Assembly (NCBI GenBank): GCA_951213105.1
Contig: OX578136.1
Coordinates: forward strand, 74,641,230 to 74,705,229
Direction: 5' to 3'
Source: Amaurobius ferox
Taxonomy: Eukaryota; Arthropoda; Arachnida; Araneae; Amaurobiidae
DNA length: 64,000 nt
Numbering within the stretch: position 1 is the first letter of the stretch; each line of letters starts with the position of its first letter. Below, piece after piece: positions 45,378-56,838 of this stretch. The notes under the pieces are model-generated. The model had not been told where the DNA came from. It searched no databases and was given only the letters and a program-made list of their open reading frames with translations. Made by a program: the position numbers and the translations under genes.

Positions 45378-47110
45378 TTCTGCTAGTAAAGTATTACTCA
45401 ATTGCTTGAAAGAACTAAGTGGCAGCCTTCGATATTCTCAATCTAATTATTTTATTCCAGCTAACAGTAAAGAATAAATTGATAACTTGCATTTAATTGC
45501 CAAATCGTTGGTTTTCAAACCTTTAATTTTAAAGACCTCTTTAATAATATTATTATTCAAGATCTTTATAATATCATCTTATCTCTTTACAAAGCCTTTG
45601 TTGACAAACATTTTGATCATATTAAAATCAGAAACTTTTCTAAACTTCTCCACTTTATTTTATTTAATAACTATATTTTTCTGGAAAACCAATTATATTT
45701 ACAAACCAATTATATCAGGAGTTCCGCAAGGTGGTTGTAGTAGTAGTATATTGGCGAATTTATATCATTATAAATATGAATGTACATTTACCTGACTTAC
45801 AATGAATATCTATGTGTAGACCATCCAATCTGTGTTGTTAAAACAGATTTAAATAATATCAACATTGATTTCTATCCGGATAATCTAGAATTGTTGAATA
45901 ATGAAACTTCTATTAGTGCTAAGGTTAACTTTCTGGATTTAAATTTATGTATTGAATCTTTTAATAGTATTAGTTATGATTTAAATGATAAAAAAAAGTT
46001 ATTTTAATTTTAATATCAATACGTTATTACCTTTTACCTTTTGTAATTCGGTTCAAATTTTTCGTGACATCATTAAAAATCAATTGTTTCGAATTTATAG
46101 ATTATCAAACAAAAAGCTTCATCAATTACATATAAAAAACTTTATTCAAACTAGTAATTCAGACTTTTATCCATTATATTTGATTAATAACTCGTAAAAA
46201 AAGTTTAGGGTAACACAAAGCTGTTAATGCACTTTATTATATCTAAATCACTATAGAATTTTAATCATTTCCCATTAATTCCCTATTATTTACTAACTGA
46301 TAGATATGGTTATATATTATAGTATTACGTATTTCGTTATACTTGCATCATATAATAGTGCATTTTGCCAGGAGATAGATGCAAGGAATCAGTGGAAGGT
46401 CTTTTCTAATTTCTACAATCGATTAATATTCGATTGTCTATTCGATACATATTTTATTAATTCTTTAAATTATTTTAGAGGGTTAATAATGATTATCATT
46501 TTTATCTATATCAACAGACACTTGTTGTATTTTAAATGCATATTATCTGGTTTTTATACCTTTTAATACTTTAGAATGGATTTACTATATACAATTTTTA
46601 AGAATAGCAACATGGACATTATTCTTTAGGGTTGACAATATCTTCTTTGCACATTATGCTAAGATGGTTTAGCTGCTTTAACTTCTACACACGTGTAAGT
46701 CAATTATAATTTTGCACTTTATCTAATTACTTTTAGTTTTCCAAATTTCTCAATCATTTTCCATTTTTAGCGCATAGGGGTTACTATTGACCTTTTGTTC
46801 ACAGTAACAGGTCAATAAATGAAATGTTCTAATTGAAGCTGATGTATAACAGTCGCCCCCTGAAGATTTTACTATTACATCACCTGTATTCCATTTTTCT
46901 TTCATTTTTTTGTTTTAAGTATAATGGATGGTTTCTGACATTCTCTTGAGTTTTTTCTGATTGGTATTTGAATACTTTTGTTTGTTATGGATGCTTTACT
47001 ATTTCTCTTCAATAATTATATTTTAAATATATATAATAAAAATATTATATGAAATTCCAATGATAGATTAGAGATAAGTTGTAACTCATATAACAATAAC
47101 TTAAGTATTA
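44970..47110 (+). mobile_element. Probable Penelope-like element with flanking direct repeats
   Basis: A segment of about 75-90 bp (ATATATATAATAAAAAT, ATATGAAAATCCAGTGATA, GAGAAAAGTTGCAACTCA, TAACTTA) at about 44970-45056 recurs diverged at about 47022-47104. It brackets the RT remnant. Penelope-like elements often have direct terminal repeats (pseudo-LTRs), so these may be the boundaries. A (TA)n tract is at 45336-45376. Confidence 0.5.
45487..46200 (+). pseudogene. Penelope-like reverse transcriptase, decayed copy 2
   Basis: The plus strand carries, in shifting frames, FDFKDLFNN (about 45522-45550), LYNIILSLYK, SGVPQGGCSSSILANLYHY (about 45716-45775), a NINIDFYPDNLELLN stretch, KVNFLDLNL (about 45920-45950), YDLNDKK, and a C-terminal part ending ...FYPLYLINNS and a stop at about 46197. 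The same motifs in the same order occur at 14503-15510. The YLDD active-site motif is not recognisable here: the short YNEYLCVDH stretch falls where it should be. The frame is broken several times, so this copy is dead. No endonuclease domain was recognised. Confidence 0.6.
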
Positions 47111-47384
47111 AAGCCAAACACGTGAAAAAGCAGTAGGCTTAGAAATGAATTCATATTGAATAGATTCGTTTAAGACCTATTATCTATTCAAAATGACCAA
47201 AAAAAGCTTGTTTCTGAAGACTGAGATAGATAATATCTATAAACTCAATCTAATGGGTCTACAAGCTTAAAGATTGAAAAATAAAATAGCAATCAAAGAT
47301 ATTTTACCTGAGAAAATGCTCCACATATTGTCTATTAAAGCAATAAAGAACAAGACTACTGTTGCCATTCGCAGGAGATAAAAG
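47111..47384. other. No gene recognised
   Basis: AT-rich intronic sequence without a recognisable feature. Confidence 0.4.
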
Positions 47385-47585
47385 AAGCGAATTTTTGCGG
47401 ACCATTTCGAAAAGAAAATCAGTTCTATTTTTCAAGGATCGACCAAATTTTAATAGACTAAAATGTTCTACTGGACTAAGCGTACCAAATTTCAACTCTC
47501 TAGGACGTAGAAAGTATATTAAATATGCTTTCAGATAAGTTCAGACACACATCGTTCATGACGAGTTAAAATAAAACTTTTAGAA
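47385..47585 (+). mobile_element. Family B fragment, B4
   Basis: CGAATTTTTGCGGACCATTT, AAGAAAATCAGTTCTATTTT and CAAATTTCAACTCTCTAGGA match the internal unit of family B imperfectly. No ends are preserved. Confidence 0.4.
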
Positions 47586-47749
47586 ATCGTCTGCTATAAC
47601 TCTAAATTAAAATGTCTTAAGAATTGTTGGTTGTACACGAATAGAGGCAATTAAGGTAATTTGGGATATTTTCTGCTTATGATGGTATTAATAACATCAG
47701 TGATTATCTATATAATATGCAGTATGCACTGAACTGGCGGATTGGGCGA

Positions 47750-48380
47750 CATATCAAAATTGTCGATTACTTCTACTATAACTATAACCTTGGTTTTGAT
47801 GTCATTAAATCCGTCTCAATTTCCAGACCAATTTAAAATTTCTAAAATTCACATTAGGGATAACAGAGCGAAGAGATTATCAATGCACTTAAAATCACTT
47901 TTTAAAATGATCGAAAAATTCTACTCGAGCCAGAATCTCGGTTTGGGTCTCATTCGATCTGTATCATCTTCTAAATCAAAGGAAAAACTAATATTTCGAA
48001 ATATTCGAATATCAATTCAAAAGAATAATCATAAAATTCAAACCCACTTTGCTCAATTATAGAACACTTTCACTCTAACTAGAATTTTGGGTTTGGACTC
48101 GTTTTCGATCCATCTCATCTTTCAAGTCAACGGGAAATTCGAATATTTCAAAAAATCATATTAAGGGCAGACGATGCAAAGGAACACTTTAAAAATATCA
48201 AAATTATTTAGCACTTCCACTCTAGATAGAATCTTGGTTTTGGTCTCATTCAATCCCTCTCAGATTTCCGATTATCAAAAAAAATCGGAAATTCGAATGA
48301 CGAGTCACGATACAAAGAGATTTTTAAAAAAGTTACCACTTTGCCTTTCAAAATTTAATTTGAATGTGACTTTACTTGAC
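47750..48380 (+). repeat. 150-bp tandem repeat, four units
   Basis: The phrase TTCTACTCGAGCCAGAATCT then CGGTTTGGGTCTCATTCGAT recurs, diverged, at 47765, 47918, 48068 and 48217, a spacing of 153, 150 and 149 bp. Units also share TTCGAATAT and TAAAATCACTTT-like segments. The 106- and 76-codon open frames here are repeat translations. Confidence 0.75.
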
Positions 48381-48584
48381 TTTTTCATACCAGAATCCAT
48401 TTAAGTAGTTTGTAATATTTTTTTTTCATTTTGCAAATTTTACAAAAAAAATTTTTGCAAATATGTATTGTTAATCCAAATAATCACAATTATGGCATGT
48501 TACCCTTCAATTTAAAGGGCTTGGAAAAATGTTTCGATTGATGCTAAATTAATCAATGTACATACCCTCCTGGGTGCCTAATTA

Positions 48585-48850
48585 CGTCATGAACAAAAAA
48601 TTTTTGTATCACGGCTATTTTTTCACTACAGTGATTGAAACTGTTGCGTTTCTTGATCATTGAGCTATAAATCACCCCTCTTATGCATAATTATGTCAAA
48701 TTTTGTCCATGTTAAGGAAATGTAATATGTCGAATAAATTTCGAAGGGTTTTTTTTTCCGAATTTCCCAAAAGTGTCTAGTTTTAGACTTTTCGTTAACA
48801 AAGCCGGATATACAGATATATAACACACAAAATCTTAAGATTTGTTGTTT
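48585..48850 (-). repeat. Family D interspersed repeat, copy 3
   Basis: Matches the inverse of 20015-20440: TTGTATCACGGCTATTTTTT, TTGATCATTGAGCTATAAAT, CATAATTATGTCAAATTTTG and AACAAAGCCGGATATAC. Confidence 0.6.
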
Positions 48851-49658
48851 TTCCTCGCCATTAATATATTTATCTACAGCTGAAACATGTAGTGTGATAG
48901 GTTGATTTTAGAGATTTGATATTTTGTACATTGAAAATGAGCAACACATGGTTTTCACTACTGTAATGAATACATATACTTTCAGTCAAAAAATCATGAA
49001 CTACAAGATCAACATCTCAATTTTTAAGGCGTTGAATCATAAACAAAATTTAACTTTATGTAAAGAGCACAGGATCGCGCTCCCATTACAGATAACAACA
49101 TAGACTGGTTTCGCATTTTTGTGCCCTCGTCATCATGGAATAACCGATATCTACAAAGACAACATGAGGAGGGTTCTGTGAGTATGTGCTAAGAATGTCT
49201 TCTATAGGCGGATTCTTTGAAAATAAAAAGTGTATAGTTTAAAAAAAGGAAGATTTTCAACGGATTAAGCAGGTTCTCACAAATAGAGGAACATGCTCCT
49301 CTGTCCTACTAAACTTCTTCTTCCGAGTGCAGTTGCACTTGGGAGCAAAAGTGCCTTCGGTGGTCCGAAATGAAAACAAACCGATTATAGGAAGTAGTGA
49401 AAGATTCTCAGGGAAGTACAAAAACAGCCGCCACGCCAGAATGATTCTTTTTCCGGCAGGAATTTAAATAGTAACTGCATTTAGAGTTCAAGAATTGTTT
49501 ATTTATTTTACACTTTCTATAAAACTCCGGCATAAATTTCTTATTTTTATCTATTGGTAAAGCGCAAGCCAGTGATCACATGCAGATGTTGCTGTTTATA
49601 CATATTTATGATGAGGTTGTTTATACACAAAAATATGTATTTAGTAAATGTTCAAATG
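48851..49658. other. Mostly unassigned; holds a truncated MITE
   Basis: A diverged, end-truncated copy of the 49659-49798 MITE is at about 48902-49020. The rest, including a less AT-rich part at 49290-49440, shows no gene. Confidence 0.5.
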
Positions 49659-49798
49659 TTGTTTTTAGAGATTTGATGTTTTGTACATTGAAAATGGACA
49701 ACACATGACTTTCACTCCATGCTGCAATGAATAAATATACTTTCAGTCAAAAAATCATGAACTACAAGATCAACATCCCATCAAATCTCTAAAAACAA
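49659..49798. mobile_element. 140-bp MITE with 20-bp perfect TIRs
   Basis: The left end TTGTTTTTAGAGATTTGATG is perfectly inverted at the right end (CATCAAATCTCTAAAAACAA). The centre has TTTTGTACATTGAAAATG and TCATGAACTACAAGATC. No coding capacity. The superfamily cannot be judged from the flanks. Confidence 0.8.
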
Positions 49799-50212
49799 AC
49801 TGTTACAGCTCTTTCTTTGAACCATCAACCTATACATCTAAGATAAGATGGCAATTCTTAATAGCGTTTAACTCCCCTCTTCGTTCACTGCTTTCCATAG
49901 TTCTTATAGGTTGTGTTTATAAAATCATATTTTTTACAGGCCAAAGACACTATTAATTTGTGACACATCAGATGACTTTAAAAGAATATAAGCAAAAGGT
50001 GTAACGGTGATACCTGTCACCTTTTAAATAAAGATACTATTTTTTTTTTCAAGAAATTTAGAGGTAGATTTGAATATATGAGGGTGTTTTTTTTTTTTTT
50101 CTGTAGTTACAATTATTTAAATAGACCCATGCTTCATTAATAATCACAATATATTTCCATCTGCCTCCAGTTCTACATAATTTTCATAAAGAATTCTACA
50201 ACATGTTCTGAG
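49799..50212. other. No gene recognised
   Basis: AT-rich intronic sequence with T runs near 50040 and 50088. Confidence 0.4.
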
Positions 50213-50503
50213 GGGCGCGGTAGCCCATTGGTTAGCGCGCTGGAGTTGCACTCGGTAGGCCCGGGTTCGATTCCAGCCACTGCCACAACTGCCGCCGTGT
50301 TCATGCGGAGTACGATCACGTTAAACATGTGGGTCCGAAAGTCCTTCCGAGAGGTTGGTGGTAGGGGAAGGAGGGTACGGTCCCTGTGGATGCCTCCCCC
50401 ACTGGGTTCCGGTCCAAATTGGGTGGCACTTCCCGACCGTCCAAACAGTTACCTTACACCTTTCTGGTAGGTCGGACGGTCTGGGTTTCAACAACAACAA
50501 CAT
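50213..50503 (+). mobile_element. tRNA-derived SINE, intact copy
   Basis: The tRNA-like head has A-box GTAGCCCATTGGTTAGCGCG and B-box GGTTCGATTCC, internal promoter elements for RNA polymerase III. A conserved body follows (AGTCCTTCCGAGAGGTTGGT, GAGGGTACGGTCCCTGTGG, CACTGGGTTCCGG, CTTCCCGACCGTCC) and it ends GGTCGGACGGTCTGGGTTTC then (CAA)n. The acceptor stem does not pair, so it is not a functional tRNA. Copies are at 13692, 37151, 37943-39015 and (tail only) 57126. Confidence 0.85.
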
Positions 50504-51248
50504 GTTCTGAGTTCAGCCTGGACAAAAAACGATGAATATTATGTTGTTGTTTTTTTTATTATTATTTTGTCTTTTGCTTATTTCTTTTTTTAAATTCAAA
50601 TCTTTACTACCTTGTTTAAAATTGTTACTAAAGACATCACAATATTATTTGAGTCTGTGGATTTTTATTTAAGACCACAGACCTTACTCTTGAAATAGTC
50701 GTAGAAATATATGTCTTTGGATATTCTTTTGGTGTTCTTTTTCTGATTAATAGCAATGTTTGACGATTTTCTTCCTTTATTATTAATAGTATTGCTTATT
50801 TTTCATTTAGAAATAACAATTTCTAAATTCCTTGATTTTTAAAGTGTCTTTTTATTTACAGAATAAGAATATTTCTCTTTATAAAGAGCAAAAACCTAAC
50901 CTTTTATTCAAAGCTTATATGAACACCATTTGGGTACATGCTATTTAACTACCCCAGACAGTAATTTAGTTTTCATATAAAAATCTATCAAATAATATTA
51001 TTTTTAATTTTGTATTTTTTTTTTTAATCAAAATCGTTCTAAAAATGTGGAATAATACTGAAAGGAAAATGTGAAATAATACTGGAAGGAAAATGTCGAA
51101 TAATACTGTGTGTGTGCTAATACAGGAAGTTACTATGCCATTAATAACTTTTTTAAACTTTACAACAGCTTTCCTGATAATCTTGAGGTTTTTTTATTCA
51201 TCTGCTACTGCTTTTAAAAATCACGTGTTGCAAATACTTTGTATTTTA
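50504..51248. other. No gene recognised
   Basis: AT-rich intronic sequence. A GAAAATGTGGAATAATACT-type unit repeats three times near 51040-51105. Confidence 0.45.
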
Positions 51249-51989
51249 TTACTTTCCCTGCAATACATGGTAATGTATAAGGAAAGTATTGGATTCATAT
51301 CGAAAATCGCAACTCGAATTTTCGACGGATCTACACGTTTCGAGACCTCTAGAATACGATAAAACCATTTTTAGCGTAACGTCTGTGTGCGTGTCTGTGT
51401 ATCTGTCTGTGCAGATTTTGTATCCACTCTAACTAAAAAACTAATTGACCGAATTTCATAAAATTTGGTAGGTAAGTCACTTGTGGGCGAATCTTGTGCT
51501 GATTAGTTTTGGATACGATTCGGGATAAAAGAACCCGCCTTGTTTTGCGAAATGGCCCTCAAAAATTGCCTGTATCCACTCTAGCTGAAAAACTAATGGA
51601 CCGAATTTCACAAAATTCGGTAGATAAGTCGCTTGTGGGTCACCCTGGTGCTGATTAGATTTTGATATGGAACAGGAAAAAATAGCCTGTCTTTTTTAGC
51701 GAAATGGCCCGCAAAAATCCTCAAAATCTAAAATAAAAACTACGTATACTCAAATACATCCATTAAATGCTTATTTTATACCTAATTTTTTACGAAGGAA
51801 AGAATAAGACCAACCCTATTACACCAGAACTAGCCGTTTTCGAGATATTTTAGTTTTTTCGTATTTTCTCTACACTGCCTTTGAAAATAAGTCCAGTTAC
51901 CAAACGAGAACGAAACTTGAATTAAATTTAATTAAAATAAAGAGAACGTGGATATAAGTCTGCATAAGTCATGTGCTGCTCACATCAGA
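51249..51989 (-). mobile_element. Family B hairpin-ended element, copy B1
   Basis: Inverted. Its 3' hairpin (ACTTTCC...GGAAAGT) is at 51251-51285. The opposite end reads TCTGATGTGAGCAGCACATG on the minus strand (51989 downward). It contains a dimer of about 145 bp (GACCGAATTTCATAAAATTT and GACCGAATTTCACAAAATTC) and a CTGT/GTGT tract. No coding capacity. Confidence 0.75.
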
Positions 51990-52363
51990 TTTTTTTTCTT
52001 CTATTTTAGTTGAAAATATTATGTTTTGTATTTCATCTTGCAAGGTGTTACTGGGACTTTGTCCTGTAGTTTGCATTCTTGTAAATAAATAAATAAATAA
52101 GTTTATTAATATGTTATCCAGGTCTCTGTTAAGGAAATATGTAAGGAAAAATAAATAGATTTAATTTTTAGTCGTGTATTGAAACTCTTTACATGAACGA
52201 GAAGATTTATTGTCTGATAGAGGAAAAATAGCTAATGTGTCCAGCACGTGTCTTTCACTATAGAATAACAAACTTTGATATTACGAAAAAGCAATGACCA
52301 AAATCAGAATTTTCTTATTTGGCTAAGAATTGTTGTGATTATTGCTTTTACCAATGAAAAAAA
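51990..52363. other. No gene recognised
   Basis: AT-rich spacer between a family B and a family A element, with (AAAT)n at about 52083-52100. Confidence 0.4.
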
Positions 52364-53304
52364 TTTGATGTGGGCAACACATGAGTTTCCTTATATAATG
52401 TAATGAATTTACTACTTTTACAGTAAGAAAATAGGTTTTTCTTATAGTAGATACTAATATTATTTCCAAGTTATTGAATTTTCGACAATTAGTCGTCATT
52501 TTCATTGATTTAGCGTCATTTTTATCCATTTGGCGAGATTTTCGTTAATTTGGCAACATTTCAAAACGTCGCTAAGTTGGCGACATTCCGCCAAATTCGT
52601 CGCCAAAATCTCGCCAAGCGTTATGGACGAAAAAATAAGTTGTTCTTACAGCAGATAAATGACTATTGGCGTTCAAATACAAAAGTATTACTCAAAGTAT
52701 ATTTTTTCATGAATGGAACGAGCTAGATCCACGAGAATGATGTCACCCAATTTATCGCATGGGATTACATATGAAGAGTGAACATGTTTCTCTAGAGTAA
52801 ATATTTTTTTTTTCATTTTATATGACTTTTTAATATTTTTTTTTGAAAAATGTGTAATATCTCGAGAACGGTTCATGTTAGCGTTCTAAAATTTATGTCA
52901 ATCGCTTTCTAATGAAAAATTACATAAGAAATGTCTATTTGCGTAACTTTATTAGTGGTTTTGATTTTTTGACGATTTTTTTCAACATTTTATTCGAAAA
53001 TTTAGGGGGGTTCTGAACATTCGATTACGTACAAAAACAATAGACTTCCAGTGTTTAGGGATTGTGATTTTTGTACCAAATTTGGTTCGAATCGGTCCAT
53101 TCGTTTGTCAGTTATCGTCTCCACAGACTCACTGACACACACACACACATTCTTTCACACACACACACACAGACATCACTTCAAAAATGTTTGATTCGTG
53201 ATCAGGGATGCTTGAAACGTGCTCTCCCGTCAAAAACTCGATTTCGAATTTTCGACCCCGTCACAATACTTTCCTTATACATTATATATATATAAGGAAA
53301 GTAA
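52364..53304 (+). mobile_element. Family A hairpin-ended element, copy A4
   Basis: It begins TTTGATGTGGGCAACACATG (one change from TCTGATG). The GGCGA module is at about 52525-52625 and the CA tract near 53132-53175. It ends at the terminal hairpin and GTAAT. Confidence 0.8.
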
Positions 53305-53546
53305 TAAGTACATAGAATTTCATAGAAATAAGATGATTCTATTCCGGAGAAATCATATTTCCTATGGATAAGTAAAATTTTTAATATCTCGTGAACGGCT
53401 CATAACTCCTAAACACAATGGTATCTATTTATTATTGATTAATTAAAATTTCTTACAAATCATTCACCCTTTATAATAGTGAACATATTCTTTTTGTGAT
53501 ATTTTTCAATTTAGTTCAACTTGCAATATCTCAAGAACGGCTTATA

Positions 53547-54975
53547 CACTCTTTTGCAAAAAAAAAACGAAGCACCCCTAAAAAATAATCCGATCATCCC
53601 GAAATTTCGCATGCAAATTCCTTTATACCAAGTATGCAAATGGTTAAATTTGCAAGACCAATGAGTGTTAACTTCGGTCATAGCGCGCATTTCTACTGCG
53701 CAACTAGCATCCTATAAAACAGGTTAAAAATGTGGACGGTTTATCTTTGCTCGTTATCGGCGTTGCAGTTCCGTGGAGACACAACCAACAATGTCGTTGT
53801 GACGTTGCCAAAGACCTTATAAGCAGTTAGACGAGTTCGAACGTGGTCGTATAGTCGGAATGCGTGAAGCTGGCTAGTCACACTGAGCAATAGGCCGCCA
53901 CCTGCACCTAACGGACACTGCTGTGCAAAGGTGCTGGCAGCAATGTTTGCTACAATGAACTCATCGGCGGAATGAAGACTCTGGAAGGCCAAGAGGCACG
54001 AATGCGGAGCAAAATCGGATGATTGTGCGACAAGCCCGAATTGGCCCAACGGCATCATTGTCCGCCATCCGACGTGCTATAGCCTCTTCCATACCGCCAG
54101 TGGTACCTTCCACCATCTCACGGCGCTTGGATGAGGTGGTGCTACGCTAACAGTGGCTTTTAAGACGTCTGCCCATAACCCCACAACATCGACAGAGTCG
54201 TTTGGAGTAGTGTCGTAGTCGTGCATCATGGCTGGCATCGTATAGTGTTCAGACTGGCATCGTATAGTGTTCAGCGATGAATCACGCTTCAATCTTTCAG
54301 CAGATGACCATCGGGTACGTGTGTGCAGGCGCCAGGGCCGGCCAGCGGTCCTAATCAGTCTTTGCTTTGCACAGGCACACAACCATTACCCCTGGTGTGA
54401 TGGTGTAGGGTGATCTCTTACGACACCAAGTCGCCCCTAGTCATCCTGCGTACAACTTTAACAGCTCAACGATATGTTGATAAAATCCTGCGGCCGTTTG
54501 CGTTGCCCTTCACGGCACGCCATTCTGGGGTCATTTTCTAACAAGATAATGCAACGCTACATACGGCTCGCATATCTGTGGACTGTTTCCGTGCTGTTGA
54601 TACTGTTTCTTGGCCAGCAAGTTCACCAGACCTTTCGCCAATCGGGCATGTAAGGTACATGCTAGGCCACCAGATTCGGGCACCCCGAAATGTAACAGAT
54701 CTGGAGCAACAATTGCGGAATGCCTGGAAGAATGTATCGCAGGATGACATTAGGAAACTTCATCACTCCTTAGCTAGACGTACACAAGCATGCATTGCCG
54801 CCAAAGGGGATTTCACCAATTACTGATTTGAAAATTCAATATGCAATTGCTAACCATTGATGAGTCCTGCGGCCTTGATTTTGTAATCATTTCATTACCT
54901 GTATATGAGATGTACGCATATTTAATTTCAATAAAAGCAGTCACTTTCTTCATGGTGCTTCGGGTTTTTTTCTTT

Positions 54976-55007
<32 letters not shown>

Positions 55008-55019
55008 CGCAAAAGAATG
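53547..55019 (+). mobile_element. Tc1-type DNA transposon, decayed
   Basis: The left end is CACTCTTTTGCAAAAAAAAA followed by ACGAAGCACC; the right end is its inverse, GGTGCTTCG...GCAAAAGAATG. TA lies on each side (53545-53546 and 55020-55021), the Tc1/mariner target duplication. The right inverted repeat has been expanded by a poly-T stretch of about 50 bases (54965-55007). It encloses a dead transposase. Confidence 0.85.
53815..54826 (+). pseudogene. Tc1-type transposase pseudogene
   Basis: Shifting plus-strand frames carry an N-terminal helix-turn-helix region (LDEFERGRIVGMREAG, then AIGRHLHLTDTAVQRCWQQC) and a second DNA-binding segment (DSGRPRGTNAEQNRMIVRQA). The DDE domain follows, with FSDESRF (first Asp, about 54270), QDNATLHTAR (second Asp, about 54545) and SSPDLSPIGHV (about 54625-54660). 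Tc1 transposases have SPIEH there, so the third catalytic residue Glu is replaced by Gly. The protein ends KGDFTNY and a stop at 54826. Several stops and shifts break it. A 22-bp tandem duplication (TGGCATCGTATAGTGTTCAG AC, about 54233-54276) lies just before FSDESRF. It would normally cut and paste the element; this copy cannot. Confidence 0.85.
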
Positions 55020-55097
55020 TATTAACGTTTTGCAAATGATGTTAGTAAGATGTTAGTAACTCTAAATAAAATGACGTTAGTAATTCTAAATAAAAAA

Positions 55098-55878
55098 TCT
55101 GATGTGGGCAGCACATGACTTTCCCTGCAGACTTATATCCACGTTCTATTTATTTCAATTAAATGTAATTCACTTTTAATTCAATTTTCGTTCTCATTTG
55201 ATAACTGGACTTATTTTCAAAGGTGGGGTGGAAAAATACGAAAAAAACTAATATATCTCGAGAACGGCTAGTCCTAGTGTAATGGGGTTGGTCTTATTCT
55301 TTTCTTCGTTAAAAATTACGTATTAAACAAGCATTTAATGAATATATTTGAGCATACGTAGCTTTTTAGTTTAGATTTTGGCAATTTTTGCGGGCCATTC
55401 TACAAAAAAAGGCAGGTTATTTTTTTCTGAATCGTACCAAAATCTAATCAGCACCAGGGTGACCTATACGTGACTCATCTACCGAATTTTGTGAAATTCG
55501 GTCCATTAGTTTTTCAGCTAGAGTGGATACAAGCTTTTGCGGGCCATTTCGCAAAAAAAGGCGGGTTCTTTTATTCCGAATCGTACCCAAAACTAATCAG
55601 CACCAGCTCCGACCACAAGTGACTTACCTACAAAATTTTGTGAAATTCGGTCCATTAGTTTTTTAGTTAGAGTGGATACAAAATCTGCACAGACACACAG
55701 ACAGACAGACACACAGACAGACAGACACACAGACACACACACAGACGTCACGCTAAAAATGGTTTTTTCGTATTCTAGAGGTCTTGAAACGTGTAGATCC
55801 GTCGAAAACTCGAGTTGTGATTTTCGGTATGATTCCAATACTTTCCCTATACATTACCATGTATTGCAGGGAAAGTAA
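55098..55878 (+). mobile_element. Family B hairpin-ended element, copy B2
   Basis: It begins TCTGATGTGGGCAGCACATG then ACTTTCCCTGCAGACTTATA. It ends with the hairpin ACTTTCCCTATAC...GGGAAAGT, then AA. The internal dimer (GGCCATT..., ...GGTCCATTAGTTTTT) and a CAGA/CACA tract (about 55690-55745) are present. The first 25 bases and the hairpin stem are shared with family A while the interior differs. Confidence 0.8.
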
Positions 55879-56838
55879 AAGGTACATTTAAAATTGCTAT
55901 CAATGTTGGAGCAATTTTAACTTACTTATATTTTGCAATATTTTCTTTTATTTAAAATATGATCCTACCAAATGTCATTCGATCTGCTCAGTTTGCTCGG
56001 GAGATATCGTACTCACAGACATTATTGAAAAAATGGTTGATCCATACACAGAAATACTCTACACATGCAGATCCATCAATATCCCAGATTCGGATGTTTA
56101 ACGCAAAAGCAATTCTTTACCTATACGTATATTATGCATCGTAGAGAAAATCAAAGCCACAGCAATTTGGTACTAACAAAGGCAAAACCGACAGGTTAAT
56201 CGTAGTCAATAGCTATAGGCTAATGTAACCGTTCTGTTTCTCTTATCCTGACGAAGAAGACTCGTGTCGCTTCCGAAACTGATTGAATAGTTATAATTTC
56301 GGAATATCTGCCATTTATAATCAAAATTTTTATTTCAGGTATAGCTATTTATGCAAAAAAGTGATCATCTCGTCATCTTTTCATCGTCCGACCTTGCTTT
56401 CACGATTTTTGTCGCTCGTTAGCCAGGGGTAAGCGATGACATGTCCAGATAAATAATTATTAAAAATCAATATTCCCAGCTCGCGATGTTTCAGGATATT
56501 ATTTTAGCCCTTCGTACCGTTGACCAAACTCTAAGCTCTCAAGATAACAATGAGGCAATTTCTACCATATCATAGGGCTTTGCATAGCTAGAACGTGCTC
56601 TAAAATCCTTACTTTGAAATTATTTTATGCTCTCAAATCATCTCCTTACGTACCCTTTGCTGATGAACGTCGGAAACTGTGAAACTACGGTTAAAAAATG
56701 GTGAAGAGTGAGCATTTCCTTACTTATATGCAAAATCCTATTATAGTCCAGAATTATCTCTAGTGTCACAGTTATTACTATTGTCTATTTCTCACCATTA
56801 TCTCACCTCTATTAATTCTATAATATTATCTTTATTAG
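55879..56838. other. End of intron 1, no other gene recognised
   Basis: Less repetitive intronic sequence. It ends in a pyrimidine-rich tract and the acceptor TTTATTAG at 56838. Confidence 0.5.

Noticed and set aside
50213..50290. Functional tRNA gene
   Set aside because: Good A- and B-boxes, but the acceptor and anticodon stems do not pair and a conserved non-tRNA body follows. It is a SINE.
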